This document shows, piece by piece, positions 54,894 to 63,941 of a stretch of 64,000 bases of DNA. The translations under genes were made by a program, and so were the position numbers. The notes under the pieces were generated by a model. The model worked only from the letters and a program-made list of their open reading frames with translations. It made no database searches and was not told the DNA's origin. The stretch covers positions 372,001-436,000 of the forward strand of contig NZ_WXVV01000002.1 in assembly GCF_013433315.1 (NCBI RefSeq), in the 5' to 3' direction. The stretch comes from Pseudomonas crudilactis. Lineage in GTDB: Bacteria > Pseudomonadota > Gammaproteobacteria > Pseudomonadales > Pseudomonadaceae. Numbering within the stretch: position 1 is the stretch's first letter; each line of letters opens with the position of its first letter.

Positions 54894-55538
54894 ATGTCCC
54901 GAGTGCGTTTTCTCCCTGCTTTGTGTTTATCATTTTTAGCGCTGTTGCCCTCGATAGCGGTCCAGGCGCAGACGGCATCGACGGTTCGCCCGACTGAGTG
55001 GGCACAACCGGTCGAAGTGCAATACAACCTGTTCCAGATGTCGCCGACGCTCTATCGCAGCGCATTGCCGGATGACGGCGCGGTGCCGTTGCTGAAAAAT
55101 CTCAAGGTCGCCACGGTGATCAACTTTCTACCGGAAGCAGACAGCAACTGGTTGTCCGACTCCGGCATCAATCAAGTGCAGTTGCCCTACCGCACCAATC
55201 ACGTTGACGATGCCGATGTACTCAAGACCCTGCGTGCGATTCAGACTGCAGAGGCCAGCGGCCCGGTGCTGATGCATTGCAAGCACGGTTCTGACCGCAC
55301 CGGGTTGATGGCGGCGATGTATCGCGTTGTGGTGCAGGGCTGGAGCAAAGAAGACGCCTTGAGCGAGATGACCCAGGGCGGCTTTGGTGAAAGCGGGCAT
55401 TTTCGCGAGAGCGTGCGTTATATGATGCAGGTCGATGTCGACAAATTGCGCACCGCGCTGGCTAATGGCGATTGCAGCACCAGCGCGTTCGCGACCTGCT
55501 CGATGAAGAGCTGGTTTCAGACGGTCAATCTGAAGTAA
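54894..55538 (+). CDS. Secreted dual-specificity/tyrosine phosphatase family protein
   Basis: 214 residues from MSRVRFLPALC (ATG 54894; a GTG-type start at 54852 is less likely because it precedes the signal). Signal peptide ends AVQAQ (about 26). Catalytic loop HCKHGSDRTG with nucleophile C129 and R135, and a possible acid Asp in HVDDAD near 105. It should act on phosphate esters in the periplasm or outside; the substrate is unknown. The last 14 bp overlap the 3' end of the convergent M3 peptidase gene. Confidence 0.83.
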   Translation: MSRVRFLPALCLSFLALLPSIAVQAQTASTVRPTEWAQPVEVQYNLFQMSPTLYRSALPDDGAVPLLKNLKVATVINFLPEADSNWLSDSGINQVQLPYRTNHVDDADVLKTLRAIQTAEASGPVLMHCKHGSDRTGLMAAMYRVVVQGWSKEDALSEMTQGGFGESGHFRESVRYMMQVDVDKLRTALANGDCSTSAFATCSMKSWFQTVNLK

Positions 55539-57570
55539 GTGCAGGTGTCGCGGCTGCAAACAGTTGAGCATTGACCGGCTCGCCAAGAAACGCATGTGCC
55601 GAGTTCAGCAATGAGCGGGAATCGCCGGGGGAGAAGAACGCCTCGCGAAAATCCCGTCCCGTCTGGGGGGCGAACAGGCCTTCGCGTCGAAACCGTTTGA
55701 ACACTTCGCTAGCCAGTACGCCTGACCATTTGTAGGCATAGACCGATGCCTCGTAGCCGGTCGCCAGGTAGTCAAATCCATAGGCGAAGCGGTAATAGCC
55801 CGACATTTGCAGGTGTGGGTTCTCGCGTTGCACGTCCTCGAATATTTGCTCAATGCTGCGACCATCGCCATGGCTGCGATGTAACTGCAGATCAAATAAT
55901 GCCGACATCAACAGCATGGCGGTTGTCCGGCTGGTGTGAGCACCAATGGCCGTCAGGGCTGTGTTGACTCGCGCCAACGTCAACCGCTCGCCGCTCTGAT
56001 AATGAGCTCCCAGCCACACCAGAAACTCGGGTGACAGACACCAGTGTTCGAACAGCTGCCCGGCGAACTCGGCCGTATCGCGGCCCAACTGGGATATGCC
56101 CGACAGGTTGCGATGGGGCGAGCGCGTCAGAACATGTTGTAAGCAGTGACCGAACTCGTGGAACAGCACCCGCAGATTTTCGTGGGAGAGCAGGCACGGA
56201 TGCTCGTCTGTGGCGGCAGGAAAGTTGCTGTAAAGGCGGGCAATCGGCAGTGATGGACGCCCTTCGGCATTGACCCGGCGGATGCGCAAGGCGCTGGTGA
56301 ATGCGTAGTCGGCGGCATCTTCGCGGTGATAAGGGTCGATGTAGATATACCCGATCACTTGCCCGTGTTCGCGCACCTCCAATAGCCGAATGCTTTCATG
56401 CCAGTGCTCGGCAGACGTCTGTTCGATGATATCAACACCGAACATACGCTCGCTGAACCGACAGAGCCGGCGCAACGTACCCTCGAGCGGAAAATACTGA
56501 CGCAGGCCCTTGAGTGCACCGTTCAATTGCTGGAGGCGTAACTGCTCGGCGAGAAAGTCTTCATCCCATGCCTGTACCGGCGCAATCCCCTGTGTCAGCG
56601 CGAATGCGTTCAGGGCCTGGGCGTCGCGCAGCAAGGCCGGCGTATTCAATGCGGCTTGCTGTCGGACAAAGGTGCCGACTTGCTCGGGCGAGGTGGCCAT
56701 GCGGTTTTCAAGGCGAAACTGGACGAAATTCTCGTACCCCAGCAATCTGGCTTTCTCGTGACGCAAGGCGACCAGCAACGTCAGCACCGGATCATTGTCG
56801 GCTTTGTCCGGCTGCCGGCCGCGATCGGATGCCCGGGTGAACCACGCAGTGAAATACTCTTCCCGCAGTGCCCTGTTTTGCCCATGAGTCATGATCTGCC
56901 GATAGGTGTTCTGATCCAGCGTGAGTAGCCAGCCGTCGTGTCCTGCCTCTTTGGCATTGAGCGCCAGCCGCGCTTTCACCGCAGCAGACAAACCGTCGAG
57001 CTGCGTGACGTCGTCGATGCGTTTGTGCCATGCGGCGCTGGCCTGCTCCAGATTGCTCAGGAACAGTTGTTCCAGACGCCGGATATCGCGGTTCAGGCGG
57101 GCAAGGTTTTGCTGTTGCGCAGTTGGCAGTTCAATCCCGGACAAGCGGAACTTGCGCAGAATCTTCGCCAGCGAGGCTTGGCGCTGACCATCGAAACTTG
57201 CTGCAATCGAGCTGGTGGCCAGCCGTTGGTAAGTACGATACAACGCCAGATTGGCGGTCTTTTCGGCCTTGTATCGGGCCGCGGTGAGGCTGCACAAGGC
57301 GCTTTCCCTGAGCCAATCGATGTCGTCGACTTTGACCGTCGAGAGTATCTCGATGACGCCCATGGCTTCATCCAGACGAGCATCGGCTTCATCGACGGCC
57401 ACCACCAGATCGTCCCAGCCCGGATGTTCGGTCTGGCTGGCGATCACTTGGGCAATGATCCGGCGGTTATCGGCAGCGATCACGTTGATTGCCGGCGCCA
57501 GATGCTCGGCGCGTATCGCCGACCACGGAGGCAGGGTCCAGTGTTGTAACAGCGGATTGGTGTCAGGCAT
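55525..57570 (-). CDS. M3 family metallopeptidase, divergent PrlC paralogue
   Basis: Start at MPDTNPLLQHW (ATG 57570 after AAGGAAG), 681 residues, same length as PrlC next door. Zinc motif HEFGH at 471-475 and third ligand E501 are intact. The region that in PrlC reads HIFAGGYAAGYYSYKW is here DYLATGYEASVYAYKW (600-615), losing the conserved His and one Tyr that bind substrate in M3 enzymes. The RANKRGGAW loop is also absent. It is likely a peptidase with altered specificity. It is separated from yheV-prlC by a strong hairpin. Confidence 0.82.
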   Translation of the reverse strand: MPDTNPLLQHWTLPPWSAIRAEHLAPAINVIAADNRRIIAQVIASQTEHPGWDDLVVAVDEADARLDEAMGVIEILSTVKVDDIDWLRESALCSLTAARYKAEKTANLALYRTYQRLATSSIAASFDGQRQASLAKILRKFRLSGIELPTAQQQNLARLNRDIRRLEQLFLSNLEQASAAWHKRIDDVTQLDGLSAAVKARLALNAKEAGHDGWLLTLDQNTYRQIMTHGQNRALREEYFTAWFTRASDRGRQPDKADNDPVLTLLVALRHEKARLLGYENFVQFRLENRMATSPEQVGTFVRQQAALNTPALLRDAQALNAFALTQGIAPVQAWDEDFLAEQLRLQQLNGALKGLRQYFPLEGTLRRLCRFSERMFGVDIIEQTSAEHWHESIRLLEVREHGQVIGYIYIDPYHREDAADYAFTSALRIRRVNAEGRPSLPIARLYSNFPAATDEHPCLLSHENLRVLFHEFGHCLQHVLTRSPHRNLSGISQLGRDTAEFAGQLFEHWCLSPEFLVWLGAHYQSGERLTLARVNTALTAIGAHTSRTTAMLLMSALFDLQLHRSHGDGRSIEQIFEDVQRENPHLQMSGYYRFAYGFDYLATGYEASVYAYKWSGVLASEVFKRFRREGLFAPQTGRDFREAFFSPGDSRSLLNSAHAFLGEPVNAQLFAAATPALTSD

Positions 57571-57643
57571 GGCGTCTTCCTTGAGGCGTGACTGAAAGTG
57601 CCAGCCTAGGGAGAAAACGCAGGGGAAGGGCGGTACATAGTTA

Positions 57644-57674
57644 CCACCTTCCACCAGCAAGTGGTGGAAGGTGG
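57644..57674 (-). terminator. Strong hairpin after yheV
   Basis: Perfect 13-bp stem CCACCTTCCACCA/TGGTGGAAGGTGG with a 5-nt loop, 8 nt after the yheV stop. There is no T-run, so it may stabilise the prlC-yheV mRNA end rather than terminate. Confidence 0.55.
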
Positions 57675-57681
57675 CAGTGAC

Positions 57682-57972
57682 TCAGTGTTGTTCGTCAGGC
57701 TTTTTTTTCAATTTCGGATTGGGGAAGAACTGCACCGCCTGGACGGTCTTGTCCGCCGTCGGCTTGAGCGCGCTGGTGTTAACTCGCGTGCCCAACTCTT
57801 TGGGAACCGACAGGCCTTGTTCGTTCAGCGTATCCGAATATCCGCAGGCCACACATTCACGGTGCGGCACGCTGTCTTCGTTCCACATCATCAACTTGTC
57901 CGGCTCGCTGCACGCCGGGCAGACTGCCCCGGCGATAAAGCGTTTCTTGGTAATCACAGGTCCCTCACTCAT
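57682..57972 (-). CDS. yheV: YheV family putative zinc ribbon protein
   Basis: 96 residues. Two CxxC pairs (CPAC near 18-21 and CVAC near 41-44) form a zinc ribbon. The tail is basic and proline-rich (FFPNPKLKKKPDEQH). Directly downstream of prlC with a 4-bp overlap, as in E. coli. Function unknown. Confidence 0.85.
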   Translation of the reverse strand: MSEGPVITKKRFIAGAVCPACSEPDKLMMWNEDSVPHRECVACGYSDTLNEQGLSVPKELGTRVNTSALKPTADKTVQAVQFFPNPKLKKKPDEQH

Positions 57973-60020
57973 GCTGCCGCGTCCTCACTCAGGCCGCTGT
58001 GGCGCAACAGTGCGTCAATCGACGGCTCACGGCCACGGAAGTCGACGAACAGCACCATCGGTGCCTGCGAACCGCCGCGCGCCAGAATCGCTTCACGGAA
58101 GGCGCGACCTGTTTCTGCGTTGAGCACGCCGTCTTCTTCAAACTTCGAGAAGGCATCCGCCGACAGCACTTCCGCCCACTTGTAGCTGTAGTAACCCGCC
58201 GCGTAACCACCGGCGAAGATGTGCGCGAAGCTGTTCGGGAAGCGGTTGTAGGCTGGCGGACGCATCACCGACACCTCGTCACGCACGCCCTCGAGCACTT
58301 GCAGCGGACTGCGGCCGTCACCGTGGGTGGCGTGCAATTCGAAGTCGAACAGCGAGAACTCCAGCTGACGGACCATCATCAGGCCGGACTGGAAATTTTT
58401 CGCCGCAAGCATTTTTTCCAGCAGGTCCTGTGGCAGCGGCTCGCCGCTTTCGTAATGACCGGAAATCAGCGCGAGGCCTTCCGGCTCCCAGCACCAGTTT
58501 TCCATGAACTGGCTCGGCAGCTCGACCGCGTCCCACGCCACGCCGTTGATCCCGGAAACGCCGGCATGATCAACGCGGGTCAGCAGGTGATGCAGGCCAT
58601 GACCGAATTCGTGGAACAGCGTGGTCACTTCATCGTGGGTCAGCAGCGCAGGTTTGCCGCTGTCGGCCGGGGTGAAGTTGCACACCAGATTGGCCACCGG
58701 GCTTTGCAGGACACCGTCGACGGTGCGGCGTCGGTCACGGGCGCCGTCCATCCAGGCACCGCCACGCTTGTTGGCGCGGGCATAGAGGTCGAAGAAGAAT
58801 CGGCCGACGTGCTGGCCGTTTTCCTTGATTTCGAACAGGCGCACGTCCGGGTGCCAGGTGTCGAAGCCTTTCTGCTCGGCGATTTCGATGCCGTATAGAC
58901 GCTGAACGATGGCAAACAGACCGCCCAGCACTTTGTCGATCGGGAAGTAGGCGCGCAGGGTTTCCTGAGCAACGCTGTAGCGTTGTTCACGCAGCTTTTC
59001 GCCGTAGAAACCGCTGTCCCAGCTTTGCAGATCGGCGCAGCCCTGTTCGGCGGCGTAGGCGCGCAGCTGTTGCAGATCCTGTGCGGCGAACGGTTTGCTG
59101 CGCTTGGCCAGATCGCGCAGGAAGCTCAGCACCTGATCGCTGGACTCGGCCATTTTCGTCGCCAGGCTCAGTTCGGAGAAACTGGCGAAACCCAACAGCT
59201 TGGCCAGTTCCTGACGCAGGTCGAGGATCTCTTTCATCACCGGGCCGTTATCGTTCTGGCCGGCGTTCGGGCCTTGATCCGAAGCGCGGGTGCAGTAGGC
59301 GGCGTAGACTTCTTCACGCAGCGCGCGGTCTTGCGCGTAGGTCATCACCGCGTAATAGCTCGGGAATTCCAGGGTGATCAGCCAGCCGTCGAGGCCTTTG
59401 GCCTGAGCAGCGGCAGCCATTTGCGCCTTGGCCGAGTCGGTCAGGCCGGCGAGGGCGGCTTCGTCGGTGACGTGCTTGGTCCATGCCTGAGTGGCGTCGA
59501 GCAGTTGATTGGAGAAGCGGCTGCCCAGTTCGGACAGTTTGCTCTGCACTTCGGCGTAGCGTTTCTGTTCGGCTTCCGGCAGGTCAATACCCGACAGACG
59601 GAAGTCACGCAGGGCGTGTTCCAGAATAGTCTTCTGCGCCACGTCGAAACTGGCGGCTTCCGGGCTGTTGGCCAGTGCTTCATAAGCCTGGAACAGCTCG
59701 CGGTTCTGGCCCATCTCGGTGGAGTAGGCGCTAAGGGCTGGCAGGCACGACTCGTAGGCTTCACGCAATTCGGCGCTGTTGCACACGGCGTTGAGGTGGC
59801 TGACCGGGCTCCAGGCAGCGCCGAGGCGGTCATTGAGTTCATCCATCGCCAGGACCAGGCCGGCCCAGGTCGGGTTCTGAACCTGAGTCTTGAGAATTTC
59901 GGCAATGGCGGCGCGGTTGTCGGCCAGGATCGTTTCAATGGCTGGCAAGACGTGTTCGGCACGGATCGTGGAGAACGGTGGCAGGTCGTAGGACTGCAGC
60001 AGAGGGTTGTTCACGCTCAC
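57969..60020 (-). CDS. prlC: Oligopeptidase A (M3 family)
   Basis: GTG start at 60020 (MSVNNPLLQSYDLPPF) with AAGGTG upstream, 683 residues as in other Pseudomonas. Zinc motif HEFGH at 470-474, third ligand Glu in WDAVELPSQF, substrate-site segment HIFAGGYAAGYYSYKW complete. A cytoplasmic peptidase that degrades short peptides and signal peptide fragments. The frame upstream to 60050 has no family similarity. Confidence 0.95.
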   Translation of the reverse strand: MSVNNPLLQSYDLPPFSTIRAEHVLPAIETILADNRAAIAEILKTQVQNPTWAGLVLAMDELNDRLGAAWSPVSHLNAVCNSAELREAYESCLPALSAYSTEMGQNRELFQAYEALANSPEAASFDVAQKTILEHALRDFRLSGIDLPEAEQKRYAEVQSKLSELGSRFSNQLLDATQAWTKHVTDEAALAGLTDSAKAQMAAAAQAKGLDGWLITLEFPSYYAVMTYAQDRALREEVYAAYCTRASDQGPNAGQNDNGPVMKEILDLRQELAKLLGFASFSELSLATKMAESSDQVLSFLRDLAKRSKPFAAQDLQQLRAYAAEQGCADLQSWDSGFYGEKLREQRYSVAQETLRAYFPIDKVLGGLFAIVQRLYGIEIAEQKGFDTWHPDVRLFEIKENGQHVGRFFFDLYARANKRGGAWMDGARDRRRTVDGVLQSPVANLVCNFTPADSGKPALLTHDEVTTLFHEFGHGLHHLLTRVDHAGVSGINGVAWDAVELPSQFMENWCWEPEGLALISGHYESGEPLPQDLLEKMLAAKNFQSGLMMVRQLEFSLFDFELHATHGDGRSPLQVLEGVRDEVSVMRPPAYNRFPNSFAHIFAGGYAAGYYSYKWAEVLSADAFSKFEEDGVLNAETGRAFREAILARGGSQAPMVLFVDFRGREPSIDALLRHSGLSEDAAA

Positions 60021-60108
60021 GGTTGGCACCTTGGCTGGGGAAACATGCAACCATCTTAATTACAATCGGCATTCACCGCAGCTATCGGCGACAGAGAGAG
60101 AAATTATC

Positions 60109-60654
60109 GTGTCCGTTCGCAAGTACCAGAATCACACCCCGCGCTTGAGCAAAGGCGCGTTTGTCGACGCCTCGGCGGTGGTCATCGGCGACGTCGAAAT
60201 CGGTGAAGACAGCTCGGTCTGGCCGCTGACCGTGATCCGTGGCGACATGCACTGCATCCGCATCGGGGCGCGCACCAGCGTCCAGGACGGCTGCGTGCTG
60301 CACATCACCCACGCCGGCCCGTTCAACCCGGACGGCTTCCCGCTGCTGATCGGCGATGACGTGACCATCGCCCATAAAGTCATGTTGCATGGCTGCACCG
60401 TCGGCAGTCGCGTGTTGATCGGCATGGGCAGCATCGTCATGGACGGTGCGGTAGTTGAAGACGACGTGATCATCGGCGCTGGCAGCCTGGTGCCGCCGGG
60501 CAAGCATCTGCAAAGTGGCTTCCTTTATGTCGGCAGCCCGGTGAAACAGGTGCGGGCGCTCACCGACAAGGAAAAAGCCTTCTTCACTTACAGCGCTGGC
60601 AACTACGTGAAGCTCAAGGACCTGCATTTGGCCGAAGGCTACGACAAGCTCTGA
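60109..60654 (+). CDS. Gamma-class carbonic anhydrase family protein (YrdA type)
   Basis: GTG start at 60109 after GAGAGAGAAA; 181 residues. Left-handed beta helix with hexapeptide repeats (VVIGDVEIGEDSSVWP, then VLIGMGSIVMDGAVVEDDVIIGAG). Metal histidines are in HITHAG, IAHKVMLHGC. Many members lack carbonic anhydrase activity, so the enzymatic role is unproven. Divergent from prlC. Confidence 0.9.
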   Translation: MSVRKYQNHTPRLSKGAFVDASAVVIGDVEIGEDSSVWPLTVIRGDMHCIRIGARTSVQDGCVLHITHAGPFNPDGFPLLIGDDVTIAHKVMLHGCTVGSRVLIGMGSIVMDGAVVEDDVIIGAGSLVPPGKHLQSGFLYVGSPVKQVRALTDKEKAFFTYSAGNYVKLKDLHLAEGYDKL

Positions 60655-60682
60655 ATCGCCCTACACCTGCTCAGGATTTCTC

Positions 60683-61333
60683 ATGCATTACCAAACCGTA
60701 CTGTTCGACCTTGATGGCACCCTGACCGACCCGCGTGAGGGCATCACCCGCTCCATCCAGTTCGCCCTCGCCAAGCTCGGTATCGATGAGCCGGATCTGA
60801 GCAAACTGGAACACTTCATCGGCCCGCCGCTGTTGCAGGCGTTTATGCAGTTCTATGACTTTGATGAGGCCAAGGCGTGGGAGGCGGTGAATTTCTATCG
60901 CGAGCGCTTCAAGGTCACTGGTCTGTATGAAAACCGTGTGTTCGAGGGTGTGACGCCGTTGTTGGAAACCCTCAGTGGCCAAGGGCGGCAGCTGTATATC
61001 GCGACTTCGAAGCCATGGGAATTCGCCCGCGAGATTGCCCGGCACTTTGATTTCGCCCGGCATTTCAAAGTGATTTACGGCAGCGAACTGGATGGCACGC
61101 GCACGAACAAGGTCGAGCTGATTGCGCACCTGATGAAGGAAGAGGGGCTGGATCCGGCGAATACGCTGATGATCGGTGATCGTAAGCATGACCTGATCGG
61201 GGCGCGCAGCAACGGGCTGGATGCGGCGGCGGTCGGTTATGGGTTTGGCAGTTTTGAAGAGTTGAGCGCGGAGGCGCCGGCCTATCACTTTGAAACGCTG
61301 GACGAGTTGCATCGGGCATTTCTGCGGCGCTGA
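60683..61333 (+). CDS. HAD family hydrolase (phosphoglycolate phosphatase-like)
   Basis: 216 residues. HAD motifs: FDLDGTLTD (motif I, nucleophile Asp), ATSKP (motif II), KVELIAHLMKEE (motif III Lys region) and GDRKHDLIGARSNG (motif IV). A helical cap lies at about 15-85. Acts on a small phosphorylated metabolite; substrate not determined. 28 nt after the gamma carbonic anhydrase gene, probably one operon. Confidence 0.88.
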   Translation: MHYQTVLFDLDGTLTDPREGITRSIQFALAKLGIDEPDLSKLEHFIGPPLLQAFMQFYDFDEAKAWEAVNFYRERFKVTGLYENRVFEGVTPLLETLSGQGRQLYIATSKPWEFAREIARHFDFARHFKVIYGSELDGTRTNKVELIAHLMKEEGLDPANTLMIGDRKHDLIGARSNGLDAAAVGYGFGSFEELSAEAPAYHFETLDELHRAFLRR

Positions 61334-61340
61334 TTAGATT

Positions 61341-61412
61341 GCAATCGCGAGCAGGCTCACTCCTACATTTGGAACGCATTCCCCTAATGAAGGAGTGAGC
61401 CTGCTCACGATG
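61341..61412. repeat. REP pair (GAGTGAGCCTGCTCGCGA type), inverted
   Basis: Arms at 61344-61366 and 61390-61411 between two convergent genes. The right arm carries one change (CTCACGA for CTCGCGA). Confidence 0.9.
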
Positions 61413-61429
61413 ACTTACTCCCAATCAAC

Positions 61430-62512
61430 TCAACTGTTTGGATCTGCCAACATTTTCAAAGCCGCCTTACGCTCAGTCGCCGGCAACCCACCCAACCGCT
61501 CAACCTCTGCATAAAATCTCACCCAATTCTCCCCAACCTGTTTGAACAACGCCGAAAACGCCGGCACCCACTGGTCATACAGCCCAAACGGCAACAACCG
61601 CGCATTGTTCAGCGGCGCATTCACCCAGGCGTCATAACGTTTGTCTCCGGCCCACTGACTGTCCCTCATCAGCCGATAATCGCGGCGAAACCGTTCGAAC
61701 TCGGCCGCTTTGCGTTCGCGCATCTGATCGATTGACAGAGCCTGGGCATACAATTTTTCAAGCCGTGAGCGCACATCAAGCACCAACTCGATGAACTGAT
61801 CGCGTTGTTTCAGCCGTGAATCGGTATCCGCCGGCAACCCACGAAACGCCCGCCACTGCCGCGTACCTTCCTGTTCGACGAACGTGGCAAACGACTCATT
61901 GAACTCGGTGTCGTCCTTCACATAAAAGCGCTGATGCGCCAGCTCATGAAAGATCAGCGTGGCCAGGCGCTCATCGCCCCAGCCCATCATCGAGTTAAGG
62001 ATCGGATCGTTGAACCAGCCCAGCGTCGAGTAAGCCTCAACGCCGCCAATCGAAACATCCATGCCCTGCAGGCGCTGAATCGCCGCTTCACCGCGCGCAG
62101 CGCTCTGGCTGTAATAACCGCGATAAGCCACACAGCCAGCAATCGGGAAGCAATGGTTCTGCGGCGTCAGGGAGAACTCCTGAGTGGCGAACACATTCCA
62201 CACCACATACGGTCGATGGATGTCGGCGTACAGGCGATAGCTCTGGTTATCCGGCAAGTGCAGATGCTCGCTGGCAAAGGCGCGGGCCTTCTGCGATTGA
62301 GCCAAGTGCGCGCGCAGTGTCGCGTCGCGGTTCGGGTCGTTGATCACCTTTTCCACAGGCTCGCGCGCCTGCAGCAATTGCAACTGACCGCTGGCCAACT
62401 GAGCGTAATAGCTGACGCTGGCGCAACCGTTGAGCAACAAAAACAACACACCCGGAAACAAAACCCGAAAAACGCGATCAAGTAACCCAAGGCTTGGAAA
62501 CGGCCTGATCAA
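61430..62512 (-). CDS. Predicted aminopeptidase lipoprotein (COG4324)
   Basis: 360 residues. Lipobox LLNGC with Cys near 30; the next residues ASVSYYAQLASGQLQLL are the family start. Zinc motif HELAH in LIFHELAHQRFYVKDDTEFNESFATFVEQEG, with the second Glu (NESFATF) as third ligand. The family is predicted from this motif and is not characterised in detail. It should act in the periplasm. Confidence 0.85.
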   Translation of the reverse strand: MIRPFPSLGLLDRVFRVLFPGVLFLLLNGCASVSYYAQLASGQLQLLQAREPVEKVINDPNRDATLRAHLAQSQKARAFASEHLHLPDNQSYRLYADIHRPYVVWNVFATQEFSLTPQNHCFPIAGCVAYRGYYSQSAARGEAAIQRLQGMDVSIGGVEAYSTLGWFNDPILNSMMGWGDERLATLIFHELAHQRFYVKDDTEFNESFATFVEQEGTRQWRAFRGLPADTDSRLKQRDQFIELVLDVRSRLEKLYAQALSIDQMRERKAAEFERFRRDYRLMRDSQWAGDKRYDAWVNAPLNNARLLPFGLYDQWVPAFSALFKQVGENWVRFYAEVERLGGLPATERKAALKMLADPNS

Positions 62513-62571
62513 AATAAGAAATCCCCCGGAGAGTCTGCCCGCAAGACTATCCCGCCTTAAGGAGCACTGCT

Positions 62572-62994
62572 ATGCGCATGTTGATGCTGTCAGGAGGCCT
62601 GCTGACGCTGGCCGGTTGTGCCCATTTCGGAATACCCGATCCCGACCCTTCGCAAGCCTGGATCGATCTTGATGCACGACAGCAGGACACGGCGTTGCAA
62701 GCGCTGCAAGTCGATGCCCAACAAACTGTCGACAAACGTTACTTCGAAGTACAGCCCGGCAGCCATGAATTGAAAGTGCGTTATCAATTCCCGGTTGAGG
62801 CGACCAACATCGGTCCGGACGCCGAACCGTTGTGGCGCGATTGCCAGTTGAACGTGAAATTCAAGGATTTCAATGCCGGCCAGCGCTATCAGTTGCAGGC
62901 GGGCAGCATCGGTTTCCGGCCTTGGGCCAAGCTTTATGATGAGCAGCGCAAAGTCGTTGGGCAGGGCACGCCGGCGGGCTGCCAGAAGACCTGA
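62572..62994 (+). CDS. Small lipoprotein with PGSHEL motif (first of two)
   Basis: 140 residues. Lipobox LAGC with Cys at 16. Shared pattern with the next gene: D-x-Q-x-A-W-D near 28, FEVQPGSHELKVRYQF near 62, then C and FNAGQRYQLQAGSIGFRP. The two Cys (CQL and the final C) may form a disulfide. Function unknown; PA0062/PA0063-type position. Confidence 0.8.
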   Translation: MRMLMLSGGLLTLAGCAHFGIPDPDPSQAWIDLDARQQDTALQALQVDAQQTVDKRYFEVQPGSHELKVRYQFPVEATNIGPDAEPLWRDCQLNVKFKDFNAGQRYQLQAGSIGFRPWAKLYDEQRKVVGQGTPAGCQKT

Positions 62995-63034
62995 TCGGCG
63001 GTATGCTGGATGTCCACATCAAAGGACATTGATC

Positions 63035-63454
63035 ATGCGCAGGTTGACGTTGTTGCTGATAGGAAGTGTGCTTGCCGGCTGTCAGAGCCCGCTTCCAGCG
63101 GTCGATCCGCAAATGGCCTGGGTCGACTTTTCGATGCCGACACCCGGCGGCAAGGTGTTGATGGCTGAACGCCTGGATAATCAGCGTCTGCGCGACGGGC
63201 GTTTTTTCCAGGTCACCCCGGGCAGCCATGAACTGACGGTGCGCTTCGATTTCGAGATTTTCGGCGGCGGTCAGGGAATGGATTCCGATCCGCAGGAGCG
63301 CCTGTGCTACATGACCGTGCCTTATGACCACTTCGAAGCCGGGCAACGTTACCGGCTCGAAGCACGCTCGCTGGCCTTCACGCCAAGCGCCCGGTTGATC
63401 AATCGTCAGGGGCGGATCGTTGCCGAAGAACGGCAGATCAACTGCGTGCCTTAA
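63035..63454 (+). CDS. Small lipoprotein with PGSHEL motif (second of two)
   Basis: 139 residues from MRRLTLLLIGSVLAGC (ATG 63035, AAAGGA 8 nt upstream). Cys at 16 is the lipobox. It shares the same layout with the preceding gene (PQMAWVDF, FFQVTPGSHELTVRFDF, FEAGQRYRLEARSLAFTP, final C). The pair looks like an old duplication; the longer frame from 62873 is rejected. Confidence 0.8.
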   Translation: MRRLTLLLIGSVLAGCQSPLPAVDPQMAWVDFSMPTPGGKVLMAERLDNQRLRDGRFFQVTPGSHELTVRFDFEIFGGGQGMDSDPQERLCYMTVPYDHFEAGQRYRLEARSLAFTPSARLINRQGRIVAEERQINCVP

Positions 63455-63460
63455 GCGTTA

Positions 63461-63700
63461 TCAGGAGTCGTTCTTCTGATAGATGATCGCTTTGGTGCCG
63501 TTCTCGCATGAACCGACCACCATGGCGATGTCATGTTTTGCGGCTTCTTCCTTGCTTACGATTTCCAGTGTGTAGGAGGGCACGGCGTTGGCCTGAATCT
63601 TCACTTCGATTTCGTTTTTCAGTTCTTCGCAACTTTTGGGTGCCGCAATAACAGAAGTGGCCAGTGCACTGCAGAGGATCGCCAAGCCAATACGTTTCAT
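63461..63700 (-). CDS. DUF1161 family periplasmic protein
   Basis: 79 residues. Signal peptide ends SVIAA (about 20); the conserved body has SCEELKNEIEVKIQANAV and VVGSCENGTKAIIY, with two Cys likely in a disulfide. Small stress-related envelope protein of unknown role. Convergent with the lipoprotein pair. Confidence 0.88.
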   Translation of the reverse strand: MKRIGLAILCSALATSVIAAPKSCEELKNEIEVKIQANAVPSYTLEIVSKEEAAKHDIAMVVGSCENGTKAIIYQKNDS

Positions 63701-63840
63701 GAGTGAAGCTCCCTGAGGCAGCGCGCACGGGCGTGCGCTAAAGCTGCTGTCACTTATTCGACCATATTTTTACAGCGAGGGTTCTGACTTCGCTCACAAC
63801 TTGTGTCTTCGGTTTCAAGCTCCGGGTTGATTGTGAAATT

Positions 63841-63921
63841 GCCTTCGCGAGCAAGCTCGCTCCCACATTGGACCTGTGTGCCACATGAATCCCTGTGGGA
63901 GCGAGCCTGCTCGCGAAGGCG
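63841..63921. repeat. REP pair (GAGCGAGCTTGCTCGCGA type), inverted, hybrid arm
   Basis: Left arm CCTTCGCGAGCAAGCTCGCT at 63842-63868; right arm has GAGCGAGCCTGCTCGCGAAGG at 63893-63920, a mix of the two REP families (CCTGC rather than CTTGC). Confidence 0.88.
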
Positions 63922-63941
63922 TCAGATCAGCCAGCGACAAA

